DNA from: Ancylobacter pratisalsi
Lineage (GTDB): Bacteria > Pseudomonadota > Alphaproteobacteria > Rhizobiales > Xanthobacteraceae
Reading direction: 5' to 3'
DNA: 64,000 nt
NCBI RefSeq assembly: GCF_010669125.1
Contig: NZ_CP048630.1
Span: 4,554,531 to 4,618,530, forward strand
Shown here in pieces: positions 25,861 through 34,046 of this stretch (the stretch's first letter is position 1; every line of letters begins with the position of its first letter). The position numbers and the translations under genes were made by a program. Under the pieces are notes generated by a model. The model was not told where the DNA came from, made no database searches, and saw only the letters and a program-made list of their open reading frames with translations.

Positions 25861-27249
25861 TCACGCGGCGAGGTGCGGCGCGAACGCCAGCAACGGGCTG
25901 GAACCGCCCTGCGGCCGCAGCCGCCCGTCCGGCCCGGTGATGCCCATGGATTGCAGCCATTGCTCGAACTCCGGCGCGCGCTTGAGGCCCAGCACGTCGC
26001 GCAGGTAGAGCTGGTCGTGGAACGAGGTGGACTGGTAGTTCAGCATCACGTCGTCGGAGCCGGGAATGCCCATGATGTAGGTCACGCCCGCCGCGCCGAG
26101 CAGGGTCATCAGCGTGTCCATGTCGTCCTGGTCAGCCTCGGCGTGGTTGGTGTAGCAGACGTCGCAGCCCAGCGGCACGCCCATCAGCTTGCCGCAGAAA
26201 TGGTCTTCCAGCCCGGCGCGGATGATCTGCTTGCCATCATACAGATATTCCGGCCCGATGAAGCCGACGACCGTGTTGACCAGCAACGGCTTGAAGGGGC
26301 GGCACACCGCATAGGCGCGCGCTTCCAGCGTCTGCTGGTCGACCCCGTGATGAGCGTTGGCGGAGAGCGCGGAGCCCTGCCCGGTCTCGAAATACATCAC
26401 ATTGTCGCCGAGCGTGCCGCGCTTGAGCGACAGCGCCGCCTCATAGCCTTCCTGAAGCGTCGCCAGCGAGATGCCGAAGGAGGTGTTGGCGCCCTCAGTG
26501 CCGGCAACGGACTGGAAGACGAGGTCGACCGGGACGCCGCGATTGATCACCTCGGTGGAGGTGGTGACATGGGTCAGCACGCACGACTGGGTGGGGATCT
26601 CGAAGCGCTGGATGACATCGTCGACCAGCTTGAGGAGATCGCTCAGCACCGGCAGGCTGTCGGACGCCGGATTGATGCCGATCACAGCATCGCCGCAGCC
26701 ATACAGCAGGCCATCGAGAATCGAGGCGGTGATGCCGGCGCGGTCGTCGGTGGGGTGATTGGGCTGAAGCCGCACCGCCATGGTGCCCGGCAGGCCGATG
26801 GTGTTGCGGAACCTGGTGACCACCCGGCATTTGCGGGCGACCGCGATCAGGTCCTGATTGCGCATCAGCTTCGACACCGCCGCCGCCATTTCCGGGGTGA
26901 TGCCCGGCGCCAGCGCGGCGAGAGACTGGGCGTTGGCGGCATCGGACAGCAGGAAATCGCGAAAGTCGCCGACCATCATGTGCGAGACCGGCGCGAAGGC
27001 GGCGGCATCATGGGTGTCGAGGATCAGGCGCGTGACCTCGTCGCTCTCATAGGGCACCAGCGCCTCGGTCAGGAAGGTCGCGAGCGGCACCTCGGCGAGG
27101 CACATCCGGGCGGCGACGTTTTCCTCGGCCGAACTCGCCGCCACGCCCGCCAGCATGTCGCCCGAGCGGATCGGAGTCGCCTTGGCCATCAGTTCCTTCA
27201 GGTCGCGGAAGACATAGGACTGCGAACCGACGAGATGACGATAAACCAT
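25861..27249 (-). CDS. eutB: Ethanolamine ammonia-lyase large (heavy) subunit
   Basis: The catalytic TIM-barrel subunit has about 462 residues. The N-terminal M-V-Y-R-H-L-V-G-S and L-M-A-K-A-T-P-x-R-S-G-D segments are the standard EutB opening. I chose ATG 27249 because a GAGG sequence sits seven bases upstream; the in-frame ATG at 27255 is almost on top of that site, and a further upstream start overlaps the spacer. The C-terminal region has the I-M-G-I-P-G-S-D-D-V-M-L-N-Y-Q-S-T-S-F-H segment conserved in EutB. It is first gene of the two-gene eut unit, divergent from an alpha/beta hydrolase gene with a 176-base spacer. Confidence 0.97.
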   Translation of the reverse strand: MVYRHLVGSQSYVFRDLKELMAKATPIRSGDMLAGVAASSAEENVAARMCLAEVPLATFLTEALVPYESDEVTRLILDTHDAAAFAPVSHMMVGDFRDFLLSDAANAQSLAALAPGITPEMAAAVSKLMRNQDLIAVARKCRVVTRFRNTIGLPGTMAVRLQPNHPTDDRAGITASILDGLLYGCGDAVIGINPASDSLPVLSDLLKLVDDVIQRFEIPTQSCVLTHVTTSTEVINRGVPVDLVFQSVAGTEGANTSFGISLATLQEGYEAALSLKRGTLGDNVMYFETGQGSALSANAHHGVDQQTLEARAYAVCRPFKPLLVNTVVGFIGPEYLYDGKQIIRAGLEDHFCGKLMGVPLGCDVCYTNHAEADQDDMDTLMTLLGAAGVTYIMGIPGSDDVMLNYQSTSFHDQLYLRDVLGLKRAPEFEQWLQSMGITGPDGRLRPQGGSSPLLAFAPHLAA

Positions 27250-27425
27250 GGACATGCCTCGCGCGCGCCGTGACCGATCCGGCGCCATGGTCAGAATCTA
27301 ACCTGCCCTACCGGAGCACGAAAGGGCCGCGTGCGCAGACCGGCTTTGTCATGGCGCAATGCATGCCACGCTGGACGGCCCGCGCCCGGACCGCTAGGAC
27401 GCGCTCAAACAGGGAGACACGCGCC

Positions 27426-28172
27426 ATGGCCACCTTCATCCTCATCCACGGCTCCTGGCACTGGGGCGGCTGCTTCCAGAAGGTGGCGAACATTCTGGGC
27501 GCCGCCGGCCATTGCGTGATCGCCCCCGATCTCGCCAGCCACGGCTTCGACACCACGCCGACCGCCGCCGTCACCGACATCGCGATCTATGCCGCCCCGG
27601 CGCGCGAGGCGCTGGAGGCGATCGAGGGCAAGGCGATCCTGGTCGGCCACTCCGTGGGCGGGGCGACCTGCACCTGGCTCGGCGAGGAGATGCCCGAGCG
27701 CATCGCCGCGCTGGTGTACCTGACCGGCTTCATGGCGCCGAACGGCAAGAGCGCCCGCGACTTCGTGATGACGCCGACCTATCTGAAGGATCCCGCGATC
27801 GTCGAGACGCAGGGAATGCTGCGGCTGGGCAAGGACGGGCTGGGGCTGGACCTGACCAAGCGCGACCTGATCGCGCGCTCGCTTTATTCCGACTGCACCG
27901 CCCATGACATCGACCGGGCGCTGGCCAATCTCGTGCGCGTCACACCGCATGCGCCGTTCGCGACGGTGTCGGCGATCACGCCGAAGCGCTTCGGCAAGTT
28001 GAACCGGCACTATATCGAGTGCCTGAAGGACCACGGCCTGCCGCTGCCGGTGCAGCGCGAGATGCAGGCGGCGGTGCCGGGCGCGCAGGTGCACCAGCTC
28101 GACACCGGGCATTCCCCGTTCCTCAGCGCACCGGAAGCGTTGACGGAGATCCTGCTCGATATCGCCGGCTAG
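27426..28172 (+). CDS. Alpha/beta-fold hydrolase (esterase / hydroxynitrile-lyase-like)
   Basis: This 248-residue alpha/beta hydrolase opens with the oxyanion-hole motif F-I-L-I-H-G-S-W-H-W-G. The nucleophile elbow is G-H-S-V-G-G (Ser near residue 76), and the likely catalytic His lies in D-T-G-H-S-P-F near residue 227. This is the layout of the small methylesterase/hydroxynitrile lyase-like group, widespread in bacteria with unknown ester substrates. The start is ATG 27426, preceded by an AGGGAGA ribosome-binding site; open frame extends upstream but is non-coding in character. Its stop overlaps by four bases (CTAG) the stop of the convergent GAF-EAL gene. Confidence 0.85.
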   Translation: MATFILIHGSWHWGGCFQKVANILGAAGHCVIAPDLASHGFDTTPTAAVTDIAIYAAPAREALEAIEGKAILVGHSVGGATCTWLGEEMPERIAALVYLTGFMAPNGKSARDFVMTPTYLKDPAIVETQGMLRLGKDGLGLDLTKRDLIARSLYSDCTAHDIDRALANLVRVTPHAPFATVSAITPKRFGKLNRHYIECLKDHGLPLPVQREMQAAVPGAQVHQLDTGHSPFLSAPEALTEILLDIAG

Positions 28173-29554
28173 TTGGGCGAAGACGCGTTGGCGGGGGCGG
28201 CTGGAAGCTCTCCCTGAACCTGCCCGGCAAGACCGAACGGCGCCTCGGTGATGTCGAAGAAGCCGCGGGCCTGGTCAAACGGCATCGGCCTGCCCAGCAG
28301 GTAACCCTGCGCCTTCTCGACGCCGATGGCGCGCAGCGTCATCAGTTCAGCCTCGGTTTCCACGCCCTCGGCAATGATCCGGCTGCCGGTCTCGCGCGAG
28401 AACGACACCAGCGCGGAGGCCAGCGCCTTGCGGGCGGGGTCGCTGTCGATGTCGCGCGTCAGGGACATGTCGAGCTTGATGAGGTCGGGCTGTAGCTGAA
28501 GGATGTGCTGCAGGCAGGAATAGCCGGCGCCCGCGTCGTCGACCGCGAGCTTGAAACCACGGGCACGAAAGGCGCTGAGCGAGGTGATGATCTTCTGATA
28601 GTCCTCGATCAGCGCGTGCTCAGTGATCTCGATGACGACCTGCCGGGGCGGTGCATCGGCCAGCAGCTTGTCGAGCCGCCCGCTCAGCACCGCCTCCGGC
28701 GAGACATTGATGGTGAGATACATGTCGGACGGCAGTTCCGGCAGCACGGAGAGAGACCGCCGGATGGCGAGGATTTCCAGGTTCACGCCCATGCCAAGGT
28801 CGGCGGCCTCGCTGAACCACTTGTCCGGCGAGCGGTAGGGTTTCTGCGGAAAGCGCGAGAGGCACTCGAATCCCACCGGGCGCGCCTGACCAAGCCGCCA
28901 CAGCGGCTGATAGTGGATCTGGATGTTACCGGAATCGAGGATGTCCTGAACGGCATCGACCCGCTCGCGCAGCTTGGCCGCCTCTTGCTGCTCCTCCGAG
29001 ATTTCAAGGGCCGCCACATCGGCAAACACCTTGAGAACCTGAAGGTCGCGGTCGTGCAGGCTGTCGTCGGGCTTGGTGCCCAGGCAGCAGAACATGCCGT
29101 AGATCGACCCGTCCGGCAGGATGATCGGCACGCTGACATGCTTGCCGATGGGCAGGGCCCGCGTGATGGGAATCGCCAGCGCCACCGGCTCGCGCGACGT
29201 GTTCGGGATCAGGTTCGGTAGACGGCCTTCAAGAATGTGCCGGCAGTAGATGTCGTCGAGCCGCATGGTGTCGCCCGGCTTCAGCATGTGCTCGTAGCCG
29301 GGCGCGTTCACGCGGCGAAAGATCGCCGTGTCGCCGGAGAACTCGGACACATAGGCGATGTCCATATCAAGATGCCGGCGAATCGCGTCCAGCGAACGGG
29401 TAATCGAATCCCTGCCCGCGACGCCGCCTCGCTCCGCTGCCACAACCTTCGACAAAGCAACTTGCATGGTATCGATCCACCGGGGCCATTCCGCCCGGCT
29501 TTTGAGGAGGGCCGTTGAATTTACTCCGCGTTGGCGAAGCTGGAAAGATTCCAA
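28169..29554 (-). CDS. GAF-EAL domain protein, predicted c-di-GMP phosphodiesterase
   Basis: This 461-residue cytoplasmic protein has no membrane segments. Residues ~45-200 form a GAF domain with a C-R-H-I-L motif and an I-G-K-H-V-S-V-P-I strand. Residues ~215-445 form an EAL domain. The signature reads E-C-L instead of E-A-L, but the metal-binding and catalytic residues look intact: N in I-N-V-S-P, E in E-I-T-E-H, the D-D pair (in D-D-A-G-A-G-Y-S, where loop 6 normally reads D-D-F-G-T-G), K in I-K-L-D and E in A-E-G-V-E-T. It likely hydrolyses c-di-GMP under control of a GAF ligand. The start is uncertain: ATG 29467 (Met30) has a better upstream GGTGGA than ATG 29554. Confidence 0.88.
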   Translation of the reverse strand: MESFQLRQRGVNSTALLKSRAEWPRWIDTMQVALSKVVAAERGGVAGRDSITRSLDAIRRHLDMDIAYVSEFSGDTAIFRRVNAPGYEHMLKPGDTMRLDDIYCRHILEGRLPNLIPNTSREPVALAIPITRALPIGKHVSVPIILPDGSIYGMFCCLGTKPDDSLHDRDLQVLKVFADVAALEISEEQQEAAKLRERVDAVQDILDSGNIQIHYQPLWRLGQARPVGFECLSRFPQKPYRSPDKWFSEAADLGMGVNLEILAIRRSLSVLPELPSDMYLTINVSPEAVLSGRLDKLLADAPPRQVVIEITEHALIEDYQKIITSLSAFRARGFKLAVDDAGAGYSCLQHILQLQPDLIKLDMSLTRDIDSDPARKALASALVSFSRETGSRIIAEGVETEAELMTLRAIGVEKAQGYLLGRPMPFDQARGFFDITEAPFGLAGQVQGELPAAPANASSPN

Positions 29555-29804
29555 TATGTGGGCGCAATCTGACTTTCCAGAGGCACCACGTTCGGAAACT
29601 TGCCAGAACGGGCACTGGATATGATCGCTCGTTAGGCAATACGGCGGCGACGGCGCACAGGATCACAGCAGCGATGGGTCTCTCGACCGCCCGCAGCGGG
29701 GCACCTATGCGACGAAGGAGGGCGGGACCGAGGCCAGATGCCCCCTCCCCGGCGCGACACGACGCGGATAGTCTAACCTCACCAAGCAGCATGATGAGGC
29801 GACG

Positions 29805-30860
29805 ATGTCCGACCAGGAAAAGCTCGAACGGCTCCGGGCCAAATATGGTTCCATTGCCGGAGGCGTGATTTTTGATCCTACCTTCAAGCGGGTGGCCGAG
29901 CTTCAGTTCAAGGGCGGCGACAAGCGGGTGTGGCCGTGGGCCAACCCGGCCATGCTGCTCGATGCGCCTTATCGCCCCGACGCGCCCGAGCTGCCCGATT
30001 TCGGCGGGCTCGACATCGCGCTGATCGGGGTGCCGATGGATCTGGGCGTCACCAACCGTGCCGGCGCCCGGCTCGGCCCGCGCGCGGTGCGGGCGATCGA
30101 GCGCATCGGGCCTTATGAGCACGTTCTGGGCATGGTGCCGTCGGCGGACGTGAACGTGGCCGATATCGGCGACATGCCGTTCACCAGCCGGTTCAGCCTG
30201 GAGCAGTGTCACGCCGACATCGAGGCCTTCTTCAAGAAGGTGGTGGCGGCGGGAGTGATTCCGCTCGCGGTGGGCGGCGACCACTCCATCACCGGCTCGA
30301 TTCTCAAGGCGGTGGGCGAAAAGCGCCCCGTGGGCATGCTGCACATCGACGCCCATTGCGACACCAGCGGTGTCTACGAGGGGTCGAAATTTCACCATGG
30401 CGGCCCTTTCCGCAAAGCCGTGCTGGACGGCACGCTGGACCCTGAGCGCACCATCCAGATCGGCATTCGCGGCGGCGCGGAGTTCCTGTGGGAATTCTCC
30501 TATGAGAGCGGCATGACCGTGGTCCACGCCGAGGAAGTGACCGGCATGGGTGTGCCGGCCATCATCGAGAAGGCGAAGCAGGTACTGGGCACCGGGCCGG
30601 TCTATGTCTCCTTCGACGTGGACAGCCTCGACCCCGCCTTCGCGCCCGGCACCGGCACGCCGGAAATCGGCGGGCTCACCACGCGCGAGGTGCTGGAGAT
30701 CTTCCGCGGCCTCAACGGGCTCGACGTGATCGGCGGCGACGTGGTCGAGGTGGCGCCCCAGTACGACGCGACCTCCAACACCGCCCATGCCGGCGCGCAG
30801 ATGCTGTTCGAGATCTTCTGCATGGCGGTGACCGCGCATCAGGCACGGCGCGGCGCCTGA
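29805..30860 (+). CDS. speB: Agmatinase-family ureohydrolase
   Basis: This 351-residue ureohydrolase is longer than E. coli SpeB (~306) because of an N-terminal extension of ~45 residues. The binuclear Mn ligands are all visible: His in G-G-D-H-S, the D-x-H-x-D set in H-I-D-A-H-C-D, and the two Asp in S-F-D-V-D-S-L-D-P. Members hydrolyse agmatine to putrescine and urea, but guanidinobutyrate and related guanidino compounds are alternatives that sequence does not exclude. A GAGG ribosome-binding site lies ten bases before the ATG. Its TGA shares a base with the ATG of the next gene (TGATG), so the two products are made together. Confidence 0.88.
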   Translation: MSDQEKLERLRAKYGSIAGGVIFDPTFKRVAELQFKGGDKRVWPWANPAMLLDAPYRPDAPELPDFGGLDIALIGVPMDLGVTNRAGARLGPRAVRAIERIGPYEHVLGMVPSADVNVADIGDMPFTSRFSLEQCHADIEAFFKKVVAAGVIPLAVGGDHSITGSILKAVGEKRPVGMLHIDAHCDTSGVYEGSKFHHGGPFRKAVLDGTLDPERTIQIGIRGGAEFLWEFSYESGMTVVHAEEVTGMGVPAIIEKAKQVLGTGPVYVSFDVDSLDPAFAPGTGTPEIGGLTTREVLEIFRGLNGLDVIGGDVVEVAPQYDATSNTAHAGAQMLFEIFCMAVTAHQARRGA

Positions 30861-31657
30861 TGCGGATCGCGCTGTGGCAGACGGCGGGCGATGGAGCGAA
30901 TCGCCCGGCCGCCAATCTCGACCTGCTGGAGGCGGCGGCCGCACGGGCGGCGGCGGGCGGCGCCGACCTGCTGCTGGCGCCGGAGATGTTCCTCTCCGGC
31001 TACAATATCGGGCCGGCGGAAGCCGATCGCCTCGCCGAGCCGGCGAACGGACCGAGCGCGCAACGCGCGGCCGACATCGCCCGGCGTCATGGCCTCGCGC
31101 TCTGCTACGGCTATCCCGAGCGCGGCGAGGACGGGGTGGTGTACAACGCCGCCCTGCTGCTCGACCGGACGGGCGCGCGCCGGCTGAACTATCGCAAGGC
31201 GCATCTTTTCGCGGCGCTGGACCGGGAGATGTTCGCGCCCGGCGACGTGCTGACGGCGACAACCGTGCTGGACGGCCTGAAGCTCGGCATTCTCATCTGC
31301 TACGACGTGGAATTTCCCGAAGCGGTGCGAGCGCTGGCGCTGGCCGGGGTGGACCTTGTGCTGGTGCCGACCGCCAACATGAAGCCCTATGACGCGGTAT
31401 CGAACCTCGTCGTGCCGACCCGCGCCTTCGAGAACGGGCTGTTCGTCGCCTATGCCAATCGCTGCGGCCGCGAGGGCGAACTGGACTATGTGGGACTGAG
31501 CTGCGTGGGGGACCCGAACGGCGGCAATCTGGTGATCGTGGGCGAAGGCGAGGAGCTGCTGTTCGCCGATATTCTCCCCGAGCGCATCGCAACCGCGCGC
31601 CGCTTCAACTCCCACCTCAAGGACCGGCGGCCAGAGGTCTACGGCTCCCTCGTCTGA
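30860..31657 (+). CDS. Carbon-nitrogen hydrolase (nitrilase superfamily amidase)
   Basis: This 265-residue single-domain member of the nitrilase superfamily has the Glu-Lys-Cys triad: Glu in A-P-E-M-F (about residue 43), Lys in Y-R-K-A-H-L-F (about 113), and Cys in L-I-C-Y-D-V-E-F-P-E (about 147). A second Glu after the Cys is also conserved. It has no ATP- or ammonia-channel domain, so it should be a free amidase, carbamoylase or omega-amidase. Coupling to the ureohydrolase suggests that the two act in one guanidino/ureido or polyamine breakdown route, for example on N-carbamoylputrescine or guanidinobutyramide. A strong terminator follows 17 bases after the stop. Confidence 0.85.
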   Translation: MRIALWQTAGDGANRPAANLDLLEAAAARAAAGGADLLLAPEMFLSGYNIGPAEADRLAEPANGPSAQRAADIARRHGLALCYGYPERGEDGVVYNAALLLDRTGARRLNYRKAHLFAALDREMFAPGDVLTATTVLDGLKLGILICYDVEFPEAVRALALAGVDLVLVPTANMKPYDAVSNLVVPTRAFENGLFVAYANRCGREGELDYVGLSCVGDPNGGNLVIVGEGEELLFADILPERIATARRFNSHLKDRRPEVYGSLV

Positions 31658-31673
31658 AGGGCCTCAAAAGGAA

Positions 31674-31711
31674 GGGGCGCGCCGGCCGGGTGGCTGGCGC
31701 GCCCCTTTTTT
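31674..31711 (+). terminator. Rho-independent terminator, probably bidirectional
   Basis: A perfect 10-bp stem (GGGGCGCGCC / GGCGCGCCCC) encloses a 12-base loop that can pair further. It is followed by six T on the plus strand, ending the ureohydrolase-amidase unit. On the minus strand the hairpin follows the MFS gene stop and is followed by TTCCTTTTG, so it may also end that transcript. Confidence 0.85.
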
Positions 31712-31725
31712 GTCATCATGCGTGA

Positions 31726-33039
31726 TCAGTGAGCCGGCGACTGCTGCGCCCCGACCGGGGCCGCGGCGAGGCCCTGGGCCTCCACGGCGCTGGCCGCGAT
31801 GAAGCGCGTGCGCAGCGGCTTCAGCACGAACAGGGCGAGAAGAGCCGCCGTCGCGTTGAGGCCGACGGCGATGGCGAACACCGCGTACCAGCCATAGAAC
31901 GACGCCAGGATGCTGGCGAAGGGCACCAGCAGCGCCGCCGTACCCTTGGCGGTGTAGAGCATGCCGGCATTGGTGGTGGCGAACTTCGAGCCGAAGGTGT
32001 CGCCGCAGGTCGCCGGGAACAGCGAGTAGATCTCGCCGAACACGCCAAAGAAGCACGCCGTGGCGATGACGAACACGTAGGGGTTCGAACCGTGGAAGAC
32101 CATGATCAGCAGCATGCAGGCTGCGGTGCCGAAGGCGATGAACATGGTGTTCTCACGGCCGATGCGGTCCGACACATAGCCGAAGATCGGGCGGCCGAAG
32201 CCGTCGAAGATACGGTCGAGCGAAATCGCCAGCGTAAGCGCCGCCGCCGAGATGCCCAGGATGCTGACCTCGGTGGTCGCCACGCCCAGATCGTGAGCGA
32301 TCGGCCCGATCTGCGCCGCGGCCATCAGGCCGCCCGAGGCGACCATGACGAACATGAGGTAGAGCAGCCAGAACACCGGCTTGGTCACGGTCTGCGAGGG
32401 CTGATAGTCCACCTTGCTCTGGGGGATGCTCAGCGCCTTCTTCGGCGCCGCGATCTTGAACTTCGGCGGGTACAGGAACTGCGCCACGACCAGAACGATG
32501 AGGCCCTGCCCGATGCCGAACCAGAAGAAGGCGGTCTGATAGCCGGACGACGCGATGATGTGCGCGATCGGCACGACGGTCAGGGCCGCGCCGGCGCCGA
32601 AGCCGGCAGCCGTCGCGCCAGCCGCGAGGCCGCGGCGATAGGGGAACCACTTCAGCGCGTTACCAACGCAGGTGCCATAGACCGAACCCGCCCCGATGCC
32701 GCCGAAGATCGCGCCCGCATACAGCATGAAGAGCGAGGTGGCGTAGGAGTTGATGACCCACGACAGCGCGATCATCACCGCACCGAAGGACAGCACGATG
32801 CGCGGGCCGTAGCGGTCGACGAACCACGCCTCGACCGGCACCAGCCAGGTCTCGGTCAGCACGAAGATGGTGAAGGCGGTCTGGATCGCCGCGCGGCCCC
32901 AGCCATGTGCCTGGTCGATCGGATCAACGAAAAGCGTCCATCCGTATTGGAGATTGGCAATCATCGCCATGCAGATGATGCCGCACGCGAGCTGGAACCA
33001 AGGTTCCCAGGCGCGCGTGGTCGTCGCGTTGTTTTCCAT
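31726..33039 (-). CDS. oxlT: OFA-family MFS transporter, oxalate:formate antiporter type
   Basis: This membrane protein has about 437 residues and twelve predicted helices. The MFS motif between helices 2 and 3 is D-R-Y-G-P-R, and the second half has D-R-I-G-R-E. Helix-rich segments match the oxalate/formate antiporter family (OFA), including the G-N-A-L-K-W-F-P region after helix 4. Start ATG 33039 (MENNATTT) has a GGAAA ribosome-binding site; the frame continues upstream to 33120 without one. The family exchanges oxalate and formate in OxlT, but other carboxylates are carried by relatives, so the symbol is given for family. No oxalate-degrading enzyme genes are adjacent. A palindrome lies about 135 bases upstream. 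Confidence 0.88.
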   Translation of the reverse strand: MENNATTTRAWEPWFQLACGIICMAMIANLQYGWTLFVDPIDQAHGWGRAAIQTAFTIFVLTETWLVPVEAWFVDRYGPRIVLSFGAVMIALSWVINSYATSLFMLYAGAIFGGIGAGSVYGTCVGNALKWFPYRRGLAAGATAAGFGAGAALTVVPIAHIIASSGYQTAFFWFGIGQGLIVLVVAQFLYPPKFKIAAPKKALSIPQSKVDYQPSQTVTKPVFWLLYLMFVMVASGGLMAAAQIGPIAHDLGVATTEVSILGISAAALTLAISLDRIFDGFGRPIFGYVSDRIGRENTMFIAFGTAACMLLIMVFHGSNPYVFVIATACFFGVFGEIYSLFPATCGDTFGSKFATTNAGMLYTAKGTAALLVPFASILASFYGWYAVFAIAVGLNATAALLALFVLKPLRTRFIAASAVEAQGLAAAPVGAQQSPAH

Positions 33040-33172
33040 TGGATTTCCTCGACCTGTGGTTGCCGCACGGCTCTTGAGGCGGCCGCTTCCGACGCGGGCG
33101 CTCATGCGTCCGGGTTTCATTCAAGGTGTGCCGCATCGAAGAACGCTCGTCGGGTCGCACCTGCCGGAGTTT

Positions 33173-33187
33173 TGTCGAAATTCGACA
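33173..33187. promoter_or_regulatory. Perfect inverted repeat, candidate operator for the OFA transporter gene
   Basis: TGTCGAA-A-TTCGACA is a perfect 7-bp inverted repeat with a one-base centre. It lies 134 bases upstream of the transporter start at the edge of an AT-rich non-coding stretch. The size and symmetry fit a dimeric regulator site; no regulator gene is adjacent, so the protein is unknown. Confidence 0.5.
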
Positions 33188-33682
33188 TTCCCCAAGGTCA
33201 AAAACTGACCTTTAGTAAAGCAACCCCTCATTCCTCATGCGTCATTTCTTCCACATAAACATCATTATCATGTCTTCGTTTGCGCGCAATATCCATAATA
33301 CCAATAGTTATTGACGTAAGGACAACGTCTACACTGTAAATAACGATGTAATGAGTTACTTAACGTCAGTTACATGTGTGTCTCGGGAATGTGATAGCTC
33401 ACGCCGTATTGGCGATCTTCTCGGAATGAACTGACGCAGGGTCGCTGCTGAATTGCAGAACACCGGTCCCGCCCCTCACTCCACGTCAGGTGCACTTTCG
33501 ACACGAAAGCGTCGCGGGCGCCGTTGCGTCAGGCGCGGTGCGGGGCCGCCGAGCACTGTTGCCTCCCGGCCAGCCCCCCCTCCCGACCCGCGTCGCGCGG
33601 TCATGGAACCCGGTGCTACCTCCGCGCGTTCGAGTGATGCCGGGACGCAACGCTCCATTCCACGCCACCCGGCGAGGAGAAC
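33188..33682. other. AT-rich intergenic region with further short palindromes
   Basis: About 33200-33400 is markedly AT-rich compared with the rest of the window and has no supported open frame. It contains TAAC-GTCA-GTTA at 33361-33372 and a partly related TTGACGTAAGGACAA at 33311-33325. It probably carries the transporter promoter with its regulatory sites, or is a small foreign or non-coding insert. From ~33420 to 33682 the base composition returns to normal; overlapping open frames there look non-coding. Confidence 0.45.
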
Positions 33683-33829
33683 ATGATGAATCGCACGGTA
33701 CTCGGCGCTCTGGTGGTCATTCTGGCCGTTGTCGCGGGGGTTTTCGCCTACCGCGCCTATGAGCGTGACCAGAACAGCTTGCAGATCGAAGTCGGCCCGC
33801 AGGGCGTGAAGGTCGACCCACCCGGCTGA
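33683..33829 (+). CDS. 48-residue single-pass membrane peptide
   Basis: This short gene starts with two consecutive ATG codons (33683, 33686) behind a strong GGAGA ribosome-binding site seven to ten bases upstream. The N-terminal half, up to about residue 23, is a hydrophobic helix (V-L-G-A-L-V-V-I-L-A-V-V-A-G-V-F), followed by a charged Y-R-A-Y-E-R-D-Q segment and a 15-residue tail that looks like a small beta hairpin (L-Q-I-E-V-G-P-Q-G-V-K-V). The topology suggests an N-in inner-membrane anchor with a small periplasmic tail. Function is unknown. It stands alone between the AT-rich region and an MFS gene. Confidence 0.7.
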   Translation: MMNRTVLGALVVILAVVAGVFAYRAYERDQNSLQIEVGPQGVKVDPPG

Positions 33830-34046
33830 ACGTGCGACGCCGGACGGTACCCGGCAGATCTCGCGGCAGATCCCGCCTGCCCCTTGCCGGCGGCTCTCCG
33901 GCGCCTCGGCACTCCCCCGCCGCGACGGACCTAAAGTATAAGTGCCGCAGGCTTCAAGGACGTGATCGATGCTCTAAAAGGGCGACCGGAGTAATTTTCG
34001 GTCGCTCGCGCCCTGATCGTGTGGGCGGCCATCGGAGCATTCACCC

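Noticed and set aside
27250..27425. Cobalamin riboswitch before eutB
   Set aside because: The spacer is short and lacks a recognisable B12 box; no supporting structure was seen.
29555..29804. Guanidine riboswitch before the ureohydrolase gene
   Set aside because: I looked for the conserved ACR/GGACGAG-type elements of the guanidine-I class and did not find them.
33453..33762. Overlapping short open frames on both strands
   Set aside because: Arg/Pro/Ser-rich shadows. Only the frame at 33683-33829 has a ribosome-binding site and a sensible membrane-helix composition.
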